NCBI RefSeq assembly: GCF_000265405.1
Contig: NC_018010.1
Coordinates: 1,550,001 to 1,614,000, forward strand
Reading direction: 5' to 3'
DNA from: Belliella baltica DSM 15883
GTDB taxonomy: Bacteria > Bacteroidota > Bacteroidia > Cytophagales > Cyclobacteriaceae
DNA length: 64,000 nt
Position 1 is the stretch's first letter. Every line of letters starts with the position of its first letter. Shown here piece by piece: positions 35,626 to 44,451 of the stretch. The notes beneath the pieces were generated by a model. It saw only the letters and a program-made list of their open reading frames with translations, ran no database searches and was not told the DNA's origin. The position numbers and the translations under genes are program-made.

Positions 35626-35766
35626 TATTTCTACAGTTTTTATGGCTTTCGAATCTGACTCAAGTAATCTAATCCCTGATAATATTAAGACGAGTCAAAA
35701 ATCTAACCTGTTTCAATTTAATAAATAGTTTTAAAAAATAAAAGTAAAGTTGCCCATGTTCAAGTC

Positions 35767-36324
35767 TTACCTTATTTCAAAATCAATCCTGAATTTCCCA
35801 TAAAATGGATTGAACTTTGCGAAGTTAATCCTTTGTTCAAATTCCGTAAAATACTTCCCTGGAGGTAGTGCATTTCTTTCTTCATGGTAAAAAATAGACC
35901 ATTTATCAAACATATACGTGTATTCACTATCTCCTAACCAAGATAATATTACCTTCATTTCACCATTTTCAGGTAAAACTCTACCTAGTCTAGCATCCCT
36001 AAACAATTTCCCTGTTTGCGGAGAACCTATTTTGACAACTCCCCCGTTTGGCATTTCCGGATTTGGAGCTACGTCCTTATAGACTGTAAACATCCCTTGG
36101 AAATTAAACAGACTGTCGAAATACCAAGTGAGCGTCTCCTCCGTCAGGTTTATTATGGAGTATTCGAATAAAATATCTTCTCCTTCCTGAAAAACCCAAG
36201 TGGGTTCTCCGTCTGTATTTGTAAGCTGAGCTTCCACTTCTACTGGAGGATTAGGTATACCGTCTTCTGTACAAGACCCCAACATGATCATTCCCAAAAT
36301 CAATAAGTTGCTTAATTTTTTCAT
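35767..36324 (-). CDS. BsuPI-like lipoprotein (possible protease inhibitor)
   Basis: 185 residues from the ATG at 36324; a longer open frame begins 39 bp upstream, but MKKLSNLLILGMIMLGSC gives a proper lipoprotein signal (Cys18). The mature part reads like the intracellular-proteinase-inhibitor (BsuPI) fold, an Ig-like sandwich: ILFEYSIINLTEETLTWYFDS, VKIG.. then VLPENGEMKVILSW, and PPGKYFTEFEQRI. In Bacillus BsuPI inhibits the intracellular subtilisin. The assignment is by pattern, not by a strict motif. Next gene upstream is the secreted subtilisin. Confidence 0.55.
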   Translation of the reverse strand: MKKLSNLLILGMIMLGSCTEDGIPNPPVEVEAQLTNTDGEPTWVFQEGEDILFEYSIINLTEETLTWYFDSLFNFQGMFTVYKDVAPNPEMPNGGVVKIGSPQTGKLFRDARLGRVLPENGEMKVILSWLGDSEYTYMFDKWSIFYHEERNALPPGKYFTEFEQRINFAKFNPFYGKFRIDFEIR

Positions 36325-36363
36325 ATCAAATTCTTTTCTATGAAGTATCATTTTCGATATCAA

Positions 36364-36611
36364 GACGTATCCAAAAAATAATATGTCCTCAATTTAATAA
36401 ATAGTTTTTAAGAATAATAGTCAAACTGCCTATGTTCAAACATTTAATTCATTGGAAAAAATACTCATATCTCAAATTTATAATCAATTAGTTATATAAT
36501 CATACCGCGATTTGGGTGATATATATAAACGTATGCTAATCTTTCACCCTTAATAAAAGAGCATTCAAGGATTGTCCAGTTCTAATATTCAAAAATTATA
36601 TAAGGTAGGTA
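36364..36611. repeat. Upstream-element copy of the repeated cassette
   Basis: About 230 bp, beginning with ttcgatatcaagacg and including caatttaataaatagttttt..atgttcaa..tta and then aaatttataatcaatta. It is shared with 39600-39860 and 40545-40760, with 70-85% identity by eye, plus a truncated form at 35708-35769. In each case it is the region upstream of a lipoprotein-type gene, so it probably contains the promoter. Confidence 0.75.
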
Positions 36612-36652
36612 CAGTTCACCTTTCTTATCTTTCCTCGCCCCTTTTTCCTGAC

Positions 36653-39025
36653 CTATTCCACTTTGATTTGCTTTCTAATAATCGCTTCTTTGTAGTAGAT
36701 GTGGATATAGTAGCGTCCCTTTTTGAGTTTGCTGAGGTCTAGGGTTGCTTCATCTGTGGCTGCTGCCCTGCTGATGATTTCCTGTCCCACGACATCGAAA
36801 AGACTTACTTCAAAAGACGTTTGATCTCTTTGTATTTCTTCCCCAAGTTTTTGATGGCTTACTTTACTGACGGTCACGTAGTCAGTGGTGGGATTAGGAT
36901 AGACTCTAAAAGGATCTTCATTATATTCTGTACAATCCACGTATTCTATTTCGTAGTAAGACACCCAATCAGACGGATTGCAACCATTGATATTTCGCAT
37001 TTGAAATACATAATAGCCATTATCTAAGGTTGGAAATGGTGGGATATGATACAGTTGATGTGGTCCACTGCCTGTATATACTTGTGAAGATGTGTATGCT
37101 ACAGTAAGGCTAGGCCAACGCAGGAGCCTAGCCTCCCACTGCGCATTATCAGGAGACATCTGGTAATAAATATTAAAGATGTTGCCATCATGACTCGAAC
37201 ACCATTGTTCAAACTCATTTGCGCTATTTGAAAATTCTATCCAATTAACTGCAGCCTCACCAATCCAAATACTTTTTTCTATATCCACAATTCCACAATC
37301 TGTCGTGACACTAAAAGTAAGGGTGGCTGATCCTGAAACTGAACTGTTGGCTGGACTTAAATTGACTGTAGCACCTGTCCCCGAGGTAGCTCCCGAGAAT
37401 AAATTTGTAGGAGAAACAGACCAAGAGACCGTACTTCCAGTAGGTTGGTTTTGAAGAGAATAGGAAGATGTGGAGCAGAGGTTGTCGGGGCCTGAAATGG
37501 TGGGTAAGGCTGCTTTTACAGCTTTTTCAGCATTTACTCGACCATAACCCATTTGATTATTCCAAGTGAGATTAGAGTTTTCTCCTGCTCCTAATGTGTA
37601 GTTATAACCACCTACTTTGTCTGCAGTACTCTCAATTATATTTCTGACTTCCTGTTGGGTTAGACTAGGGTTTACCGAAAGAATTAAAGCTGCAATTCCT
37701 GCAACCTGAGGAGCGGCAAAGGAGGTGCCTGATACAGTTGCGTATCCATCATTCAATGTGGTAGTCCTAATATCCTGCCCAGGTGCTACCACATCAATGC
37801 CTGTCCCATAGTTGGAAAAAGAGGCTCTTTGGTCGTTTCTATTCGTTGCACCTACTGCAATTGCATGAGGATTTGTGGAAGGGTATCCAATTGAATTATT
37901 AGAATCATTTCCAGTAGCAAAAACGACGATCGATCCTAAACCATTTCTTCCATTGATTACAGCATTTTCTATAGCTTCATCGATAACATCATATATAACA
38001 CTTGAACCCCAGGAATTATTTATTACACTTGCTTGGTTTTCCCAAGCCCAATTTATTCCATCTGCTCTAGCGATCCTTGAACCTGGAACTGACATTAAAC
38101 TGTTAGCTATATCCATTAATGGACTATCATAACTTATACCTGCAATACCAATAGAATTGTTTCTTTCAGCTCCAAGAATCCCACTTACTAGCATTCCATG
38201 ATCTCCAAATGGGGGAATCCCAACCTCTGTATTAAATCTTAGAGGTAGAATATTATTCAAATCTTCATGAGGCTCCAATCCCTGATCGAGCACTGCAACA
38301 ATTATATCTTCACATCCGGTAGAAATCTCCCACGCGGGACATATTTTTATATCTGCACCTGCTGTACCACCATTCTGACCTGTATTTAACAATGACCATT
38401 GGGTATTGAATTGGAGGTCATTTACGCAGGCTGAAATATTATCCTCCATTAAGTCCGGCTGGGACGATTTAAACAATCCTGTTTCAAAGAAGTAATTGGC
38501 TATTTCCAAGGCGTTTCTATCTGATTTTTCAGAACATGCCAAAACATACCATAAGGGCATAAACTGGTTATTGCCTAAAATTTCAACATTATGGACTTGT
38601 GTAATAGAATCCAATACCGAAAAATCATTCTGATTAAAAAGTTTGACGTACAACAAATGGGATAACCCAACCTCTTTGCCATTTTCAGTTTTAAAGTATG
38701 GAGCTACGTATGAATTGGATATCCTTTTGAGTAATTCAGGCTCTCGCAAATCTGAAACTACAGCCCATTGCATCTCCATGTCAATACCTGGATTTCTTTT
38801 TAAATATTTAGAAAAAGCAGTTGTACGGAATTCATTTATTTGAGAGTTTTCTATTTTCAAAAGCCTAGCAAAGCTTTGTCTGTCAATATTTTTATCTAAA
38901 AGAATATATTTTTTGTTATCCATCAGCTCCAAAGGTTGCTTCACACCCTTGTAGTAATAATAATGCTGGCCATAAAGGGAAAAAATCACCAAATAGGTAA
39001 ATATGAATGTAAATAGATTTTTCAT
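36653..39025 (-). CDS. Subtilisin-like serine protease with T9SS sorting domain
   Basis: 790 residues. Signal peptide to about residue 19 (FSLYGQ), a propeptide region of about 190 residues, then an S8 domain with catalytic Asp247 (VAVLDQGLEPH), His276 (GDHGMLVSGILG), oxyanion Asn373 and Ser435 (VSGTSFAAPQVAG). A PKD/Ig-like region follows (about 505-590), then FRVYPNPTTDYVTVS, the beginning of a type-A T9SS C-terminal domain ending RYYIHIYYKEAIIRKQIKVE. It should be exported across the outer membrane by T9SS and attached to the surface or released. Translation is coupled to the upstream lipoprotein gene (ATGA, 39022-39025). Confidence 0.93.
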   Translation of the reverse strand: MKNLFTFIFTYLVIFSLYGQHYYYYKGVKQPLELMDNKKYILLDKNIDRQSFARLLKIENSQINEFRTTAFSKYLKRNPGIDMEMQWAVVSDLREPELLKRISNSYVAPYFKTENGKEVGLSHLLYVKLFNQNDFSVLDSITQVHNVEILGNNQFMPLWYVLACSEKSDRNALEIANYFFETGLFKSSQPDLMEDNISACVNDLQFNTQWSLLNTGQNGGTAGADIKICPAWEISTGCEDIIVAVLDQGLEPHEDLNNILPLRFNTEVGIPPFGDHGMLVSGILGAERNNSIGIAGISYDSPLMDIANSLMSVPGSRIARADGINWAWENQASVINNSWGSSVIYDVIDEAIENAVINGRNGLGSIVVFATGNDSNNSIGYPSTNPHAIAVGATNRNDQRASFSNYGTGIDVVAPGQDIRTTTLNDGYATVSGTSFAAPQVAGIAALILSVNPSLTQQEVRNIIESTADKVGGYNYTLGAGENSNLTWNNQMGYGRVNAEKAVKAALPTISGPDNLCSTSSYSLQNQPTGSTVSWSVSPTNLFSGATSGTGATVNLSPANSSVSGSATLTFSVTTDCGIVDIEKSIWIGEAAVNWIEFSNSANEFEQWCSSHDGNIFNIYYQMSPDNAQWEARLLRWPSLTVAYTSSQVYTGSGPHQLYHIPPFPTLDNGYYVFQMRNINGCNPSDWVSYYEIEYVDCTEYNEDPFRVYPNPTTDYVTVSKVSHQKLGEEIQRDQTSFEVSLFDVVGQEIISRAAATDEATLDLSKLKKGRYYIHIYYKEAIIRKQIKVE

Positions 39026-39522
39026 AGTTCAAACTTTATAAATTCAAATTCTACGTCACTATCTAAGTATTCTATAGGTAAAGAAACAAAAAACAAAACA
39101 TCAGTTATACCAGTGCAGTCTTGTGGCTGAATATTCACTCCAATTTTGATTTTATCACATTTTCTTTCAGAAAACGCTTCTTTAAAACTCCCACATTGAT
39201 AAGATTTCACTTGACCTCCAACAATAAATTCATTTTCAAAATCTATTTCAGTTAAAGGGGTTTGGCAAGTCAACAGTTCTTCAAATTTACTTTGTGATGT
39301 GATCTTAAATGTTTGTTGATCCTGTTCAGTCTGCTCTATTAAAACACAGTCGAGTTCATCGACCAGCAAAGCAGTAATGTCAAATCCTATAGGAGTAGAC
39401 TCTTCGCATACTTGGTTGTTTTGCTCCATACAGGCAGCAGATAAAAATATTACTAGAGGTGTTGAAACCAGAAACTTTAATTTTACAATTTGGTGCAGTA
39501 TCTTTTTATATTTTTCAATCAT
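39022..39522 (-). CDS. PrcB-like lipoprotein coupled to the subtilisin gene
   Basis: 166 residues with an N-terminal basic region, a hydrophobic helix and a lipobox (LSAAC, Cys31). The rest reads FKITSQSKFEELLTCQT...IDFENEFIVGG...KIKIGVNIQ...FVSLPIEYLDSDVEF, which matches the layout of the PrcB C-terminal family. PrcB of Treponema is a lipoprotein required for the PrtP subtilisin and is encoded upstream of it. Here the stop overlaps the protease ATG by 4 bp, so the pair is made in step. Resemblance is by pattern; a search would decide. Confidence 0.6.
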   Translation of the reverse strand: MIEKYKKILHQIVKLKFLVSTPLVIFLSAACMEQNNQVCEESTPIGFDITALLVDELDCVLIEQTEQDQQTFKITSQSKFEELLTCQTPLTEIDFENEFIVGGQVKSYQCGSFKEAFSERKCDKIKIGVNIQPQDCTGITDVLFFVSLPIEYLDSDVEFEFIKFEL

Positions 39523-39864
39523 AATTTTAAATTAAAATGGAAACAAAACTATATGACAAATTAAGTTACTCATCAATTGATTGTCGCTTAAAACTTTCAA
39601 GATGCGTCCTAATATCGAGACGTACCCCAACGTTAACTTGTCTCAATTTAAGAAATAGTTTTTAAAAATAATAGGCAAGGTGTCCATGTTCAAGTCTTAA
39701 TTCTTTGGAAGAAATACTCCTATATCAAATTTATAATCAATTAGATATACATTTATACTCCGATTTGGGGGGTAAATTTAAATGGTATGATAATCTTTCA
39801 CCTTTAATAGAAGAGCTTTCAAGTATTGTTCACGTTCTATTATTTGAAATTATGGAGGTAGGTA
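39523..39864. repeat. Upstream-element copy, second
   Basis: Contains atcgagacgtaccccaacgt, caatttaagaaatagttttt, ccatgttcaagtcttaattc and aaatttataatcaattagat, near-copies of 36364-36611 and 40545-40760. It is the upstream region of the lipoprotein/subtilisin operon. Ends with ggaggtaggtacagttcacc, where the right-hand 752-bp repeat begins. Confidence 0.75.
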
Positions 39865-39905
39865 CAGTTCACCTTTCTTCTTTTTCCTCGCTTCTTTCTC
39901 CTGAT

Positions 39906-39971
39906 CTATTCCACTTTGATCTGCTTTCTAATGATCGCTTCTTTGTAGTAGATGTGGATATAGTAGCGTCC
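39906..39971 (-). pseudogene. T9SS sorting-signal relic, second copy
   Basis: Same 21 codons as at 35059-35124 but ending in TAG, like the subtilisin, while the first copy ends in TAA. The frame is not continued upstream. Confidence 0.88.
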
Positions 39972-40001
39972 TGAAATGTGATAAGCCAGTCTTTTCTCAA
40001 C

Positions 40002-40472
40002 TTATTCGATTCTGATGAATTCAGATATCCCTCCATCAAGAGGCATGCTATTCCAAATCATTTTACTTTTAGAAATACTAGCAGGCCTAGTTGACGAACC
40101 TATTTTTAACGAAAAACCAGTTCCTGTATCAGCTGGTAATAATTCAAAAGGTAATTTATCACCAGATTCAAAAAACCAGATTTGGCTTTGGTTATTAACT
40201 TCAACCATACCCTCTGATTTGAAATGCAATGTGATTTCTTCACAGGAAAGATCAGTTATCTCCATTGTACCGTCAATCATTCTGAAATTTTTTCTTAACA
40301 CGTATTTCCATTTTCCTACTACATCGTCTTCTGAGCCATCTATTGCCTCCACCTGACATCTCAATTCATCATCTGGAGCAGCATCTTCCTGACAAGAAGC
40401 TATCATCATTAATACCAAAAACAGCAATCCAACCCCCCACGCTCTTACTGATTGAATCTTTTTATTTTTCAT
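40002..40472 (-). CDS. Lipocalin-like lipoprotein (copy 2)
   Basis: 156 residues, protein identical to the copy at 35155-35625 and with the same nucleotide sequence over the whole gene. Lipobox MMIASC. Its upstream region carries the full repeated element (to about 40760), unlike copy 1 where the element is cut short by the next gene; copy 2 may therefore be the better expressed. Confidence 0.85.
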   Translation of the reverse strand: MKNKKIQSVRAWGVGLLFLVLMMIASCQEDAAPDDELRCQVEAIDGSEDDVVGKWKYVLRKNFRMIDGTMEITDLSCEEITLHFKSEGMVEVNNQSQIWFFESGDKLPFELLPADTGTGFSLKIGSSTRPASISKSKMIWNSMPLDGGISEFIRIE

Positions 40473-41091
40473 TATTTCTACAGTTTTTATGGCTTTCGAA
40501 TCTGACTCAAGTAATCTAATCCCTGATAATGTTAAGACGAGTCAAAAATCTAACCTGTTTCAATTTAATAAATAGTTTTAAAAAATAATAGTCAAGCTGC
40601 CCATGTTCAAGCCTTAATTCTTTGGAAGAAATTCTCATATATCAAATTTATAATCAATTGGTTATATATGTATACCACGATATAGGGGATATATTTAAAC
40701 TTATGCTAATCTTTCACCTTTAATAAAAGGGTATTCAATATTTTTAGAAATAGAATTGCAAATTCACAGAATAGTTTGGCTTAGATGCAATCTACGCTTA
40801 GTCTATTCTACGATAAGAAGTTACCAAACTTTAGAAAGCGTAAGTGTAGATTTATATTATAGCGTAGATGCAATCTACTCCTAGTTGAGATTTGGAACCC
40901 CGCACTACAATTCATCACTCCCATTGTACCCAAAGCGAACAATCAAACTGTTCGGAATTGGAACAAAGATATTTTTTTGAATTTATATAATATAATGATA
41001 ATCAACATATTATAAATTAAAATCTCTCTTGGCACTGCTTTTTCATACTGGTCTGTACCAAATAACTCAGACACAATTAATTTCTAAACCA
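40473..41091. repeat. Gap with upstream-element copy and gtagatgcaatctac repeats
   Basis: 40545-40760 is the third long copy of the upstream element. Then gcttagatgcaatctacgct at 40779-40798 and agcgtagatgcaatctactc at 40861-40880 form two copies of a 20-bp imperfect palindrome, with a partial third (gcgtaagtgtagat) between. Nothing codes here. The promoter of the receptor gene at 41092 would lie at the right side in AT-rich DNA. Confidence 0.6.
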
Positions 41092-43524
41092 ATGAAAATT
41101 TCTATCCAAGTTTTTACCATCTTTTTTGCTTTCCTTTTGGGTGTGAGCAACATAGCAGCAAAAGAGATTGCCGTGATCCAAGGCCATGTGAAGGATCAAA
41201 AGGGAGAAGTGCTTCCATTCGCTAACGTGATGTTGGTGGATGCGGAGTCTGAAAATATGATTACCGGCTCCGTGACTGATGAGTCCGGAAATTTCACCCT
41301 AGAATCAGCCCGTTCGGGAAATGTGAAGCTGATGGTTTCCTCTATCGGATATGAAACTTTCACCTCTGAAGCTTTTATGATGAAAGCAGGCGAAAAGAAA
41401 GATTTTGGTGCAGTGATAGTAACAGAAGAAGTAGCTGCCTTAGGTGAAGTGACTGTCCGGGCAAACCGGCCTGAAGTCATCATTGAACCAAATAAAACCA
41501 CCGTCAATATAGAAGGAACTGTCATGGCTGAAGGCAATACAGCACTTGATGTGATCGGTAGGTCTCCAGGAGTCTATGTCGATCAAGATGGCAATATCAA
41601 TCTCAATGGTCGGTCAGGCGTCACCGTCATGATCAATGACAGACAAACCTACATGAGTGCAGATGACTTGGCAAATTTCCTCAGAGCCATGCCTGCCGAC
41701 AACATCAAAAGCTTGGAAATCATCAACAATCCAACTTCAAGGTATGATGCAGAAGGTGGTGCAGGAGTGATCAATATCAAGTTGAAGAAAAGCAATCTGG
41801 ATGGAGTATTCGGAAACGTGCAGGTAGGAGGACAGTACAATGGTCAGTTTGCCCCTAATACAGGTGTCACTATCAATGCCAAAAAAGGAAAATGGACAAA
41901 CAATGCCAGTTTGAATTACAGTGAATATGCTGTATTCAACGACCTTGAAATCAACAGGAATTTCCAATTGGAGGAAGGGATTTCCAACTTTGATCAAAAC
42001 AGTAGAATCACTACCAGAAACAAAAGTTTGTTTTTCAGCGGAGGGTCTGACTATGAAATTAATAAAAATCACAGTGTAGGTGTGAGTGTTCAAGCTTCAG
42101 GCTCTAATGGAGTGGATGTCAGCGATGCCTTGACCGAAATTTCTAATCCTGGGACGACGGACAGAAATTTCTTAAGGTCATTGAATGACAGTGAAAATAA
42201 AAGACAGCGATTCTTCACGAATCTCCACTATGTTGGCTTGTTGGACACTTTGTGAACAAAGCTTACCGCAGATTTTGACTTCACCAATATGCATTCTGAT
42301 GCATCGGCTGTATTGTCCAATGCCTATTGGTTCAATCAAAATGAAGATCAAGCTTCGATGGATAGAATCCGCAACTTGAACAATATGGATTATAACATAT
42401 TCACAGCCAAAGCAGATTTTGTGAAGCCTTTTGGGAAGGGAAGAGTTTTGGAGACAGGGGTAAAAGGAAGCTGGGTGAAATCTGACAATAACCTTGATTT
42501 GGCACGTGCTGAAGAAGAAGAACCATACATGCCCGACCCTAATAGCAATCGATTTATCTACAGAGAAAATGTACTGGCAGCTTATGCTTCCTACAAAAGT
42601 AAGTTTTCCGAAAAAGTGAGTTTCCAAGCTGGATTAAGGGGGGAATACTCAGATATTTTGGGCACTTCTGTGACTTTGGAACAAGAAAACGAACAAAAAT
42701 ACTTCAACCTTTTCCCAAGTGTCTTCATTCAGCACAAAGTGAGCAAGGATTATCAGATCGTGTATAATGCCAACAGAAGAATCACCAGACCAAACTATCG
42801 CTTACTCAATCCTTTTGTGTTCTACATTGATCCGCTGACAACCGAACGAGGAAATCCAAACCTCAGACCACAGTATGCACACAACTTGGAAATGAATCAT
42901 ATCATCAAAGGAGCATATCAATTCAGTTTTAGTTATGCACTGACCACCGATGTTTTCCAGCAGATCTTTGAACAGGATGAAGCGTCAAGAACGACGACCA
43001 CCTTTACTTCGAACCTAGATAAATCACAGAATTTGAATTTCAGGGCGATTGTTCCCATAGAAATTACACCTTGGTGGAATACAAACAACATGGTTCAGGC
43101 AAATTATATGAAGTGGAAATCGATGATTGGTGATGCTTTATTGGATGTCTCTCAGGTGTCTTACATGATGCGAAGCCAGCATAACTTTATCCTACCAAAA
43201 GGCTTCATAGCAGAATTAATTGGGATGTATATGGGACCGATGCTTTGGGGTCAGGCCACTATCGGAGCCATGGGTGGATTGGATGCAGGTATTACCAAGT
43301 CATTTGCGAAGGACAAATTCACCTTAACTGTCAACGGAACAGATTTACTGAGAACTCAGGTCATCAGAGCGAATGTCAACTTTGAGCAAATTGATACTTC
43401 TTTCAGACAATACCGCAGCAACCAAGGCGTAAGGTTAACATTAAGATACAAATTTGCCCAAGGCGAAAGCTTTAGAATTTCTAACCGAAGTGGAAGTACT
43501 GAGGAGAGAGACAGGTTGAATTAA
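41092..43524 (+). pseudogene. TonB-dependent-receptor-like outer membrane protein with one in-frame TGA
   Basis: 810 codons from ATG 41092 (MKISIQVFTIFFAFLLGVSN, signal peptide to about residue 24). A carboxypeptidase-regulatory-like domain (about 28-110), a plug domain (VDQDGNINLNGRSGVTVMIND; GAGVINIKLKK), and an OMP_b-brl_3-type barrel to the C-terminus follow. Codon 388 is TGA (42253-42255) in LDTL-stop-TKLTADFDFT. The frame is otherwise unbroken and downstream similarity continues, so a single G-to-T change from GGA (Gly) is the simplest reading. Either a pseudogene, a sequencing error or readthrough. Function would be nutrient uptake or similar. Confidence 0.88.
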
Positions 43525-43610
43525 TGGGGAAATTATTAATTCATAATAGCTAGAAAAAAATAGATTGGATTAGGTTAATTAAAGGGAGGTTAACTCCGGA
43601 AATCAAACAT

Positions 43611-43640
43611 GCCCCAAGGGTTCCTTGGGGCTTTGTTTTT
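43611..43640. terminator. Rho-independent terminator (bidirectional)
   Basis: gccccaagg, loop gttc, ccttggggc then tttgtttttt. It ends the receptor gene and lies just at the end of the convergent lipoprotein gene. Confidence 0.85.
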
Positions 43641-44293
43641 TAAAACACCCAATAATCAAGCATGTGCGGTCTTTCGTTAACCCAAATCAAGTCTAATCTT
43701 CCATTGCTTGTCCATAAAAATGTATGTAGAATGGATTTGACAGAATCTAAAGGTGCTAAATGTGAAGAAGCTGACAAATTAAACAAATTCCTTAAACTGT
43801 AAGACCCTGGATATTTATTTTTATAACTAACCAGGTTTAGCGTACTTAAATTGATTTCTTCAAGAGAAACATCAATTGCCCTTAAATCATAGATGCTGAT
43901 ATGTTTGAGCAGATTATTTTTTTCAGTTAAGTACAAGGTCTTTTTTTCATTCAAATAATCATTGAAATTGATTTCAGATCTACTATTATTTAGCGTTAAT
44001 CCCAGATTTTTGACAGCATTTCCTTTTAGTAAGCTGTCTAAAGTAAAGCCTTGGATCTCAACAGATGATTTTTCAAAGCTTTCGGCTATTTCTTCAATTA
44101 CTATTCCGTCAGTATCCTTCATATACCAAGCGGGAGTGTCATTTTCAGCAAATCCGTATTTATGAATATAATTTTCAAAGTTTTGATCTTCTTGATAATT
44201 ATCATCAACCTCAATAGTAGAGTTGTGGTTTTTTTCCTTTGATGAACATGATGCAATAAGGAAGAAGAATAATATGATTGATATATTTTTCAT
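43640..44293 (-). CDS. Lipoprotein of unknown function
   Basis: 217 residues. Signal MKNISIILFFFLIASC (Cys16), acidic N-terminal region (EVDDNYQEDQNFENY), a repeated Leu-rich middle (LSTLNLVSYKN, LRNLFNLSASS) and the ending RLDLIWVNERPHMLDYWVF. Not recognised. Base composition is lower in GC than its neighbours. Convergent with the receptor gene; its stop is within the terminator. Confidence 0.7.
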   Translation of the reverse strand: MKNISIILFFFLIASCSSKEKNHNSTIEVDDNYQEDQNFENYIHKYGFAENDTPAWYMKDTDGIVIEEIAESFEKSSVEIQGFTLDSLLKGNAVKNLGLTLNNSRSEINFNDYLNEKKTLYLTEKNNLLKHISIYDLRAIDVSLEEINLSTLNLVSYKNKYPGSYSLRNLFNLSASSHLAPLDSVKSILHTFLWTSNGRLDLIWVNERPHMLDYWVF

Positions 44294-44377
44294 ATTTAAT
44301 TTTACCTAAATCAATTCTTTATTGAATTCAAATCATCGGTTGAAAACGCTACAGCTCATAAGCTTTTGACTATCGTC

Positions 44378-44445
44378 GATTATCCGCTATTATTCCCCCG
44401 AAAGCTTTCGGGGGAATGTAACTACTGACTTCATTGCGGATAATC
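44378..44445. repeat. Nested palindrome with IS1595-end-like arms
   Basis: A perfect 26-bp palindrome at 44392-44417 (attcccccgaaagctttcgg then gggaat) is enclosed by inverted arms gattatccgc (44378-44387) and gcggataatc (44436-44445). The left arm extended, gattatccgcta, matches 12 bases of the right terminal repeat of the IS1595 element at 5211. It lies just after the end of the M14 peptidase gene. Confidence 0.65.
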
Positions 44446-44451
44446 AAATCT

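Larger units (their letters stand above)
35018..35769. repeat. Left copy of a 752-bp direct repeat
   Basis: Pairs base for base, at a fixed offset of 4847 bp, with 39865-40616. There are no indels; I counted about nine differences, all outside 35125-35680, which is identical. It contains the T9SS relic, a whole lipocalin-like gene and part of its upstream region, and ends exactly at the stop codon of the next gene upstream (35767-35769). Confidence 0.93.
39865..40616. repeat. Right copy of the 752-bp direct repeat
   Basis: Partner of 35018-35769 with constant offset 4847; identical over the central 550 bp. The two repeats bracket the BsuPI-like gene, the subtilisin and its PrcB-like partner, so recombination between them would remove 4847 bp as one unit. 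Confidence 0.93.
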
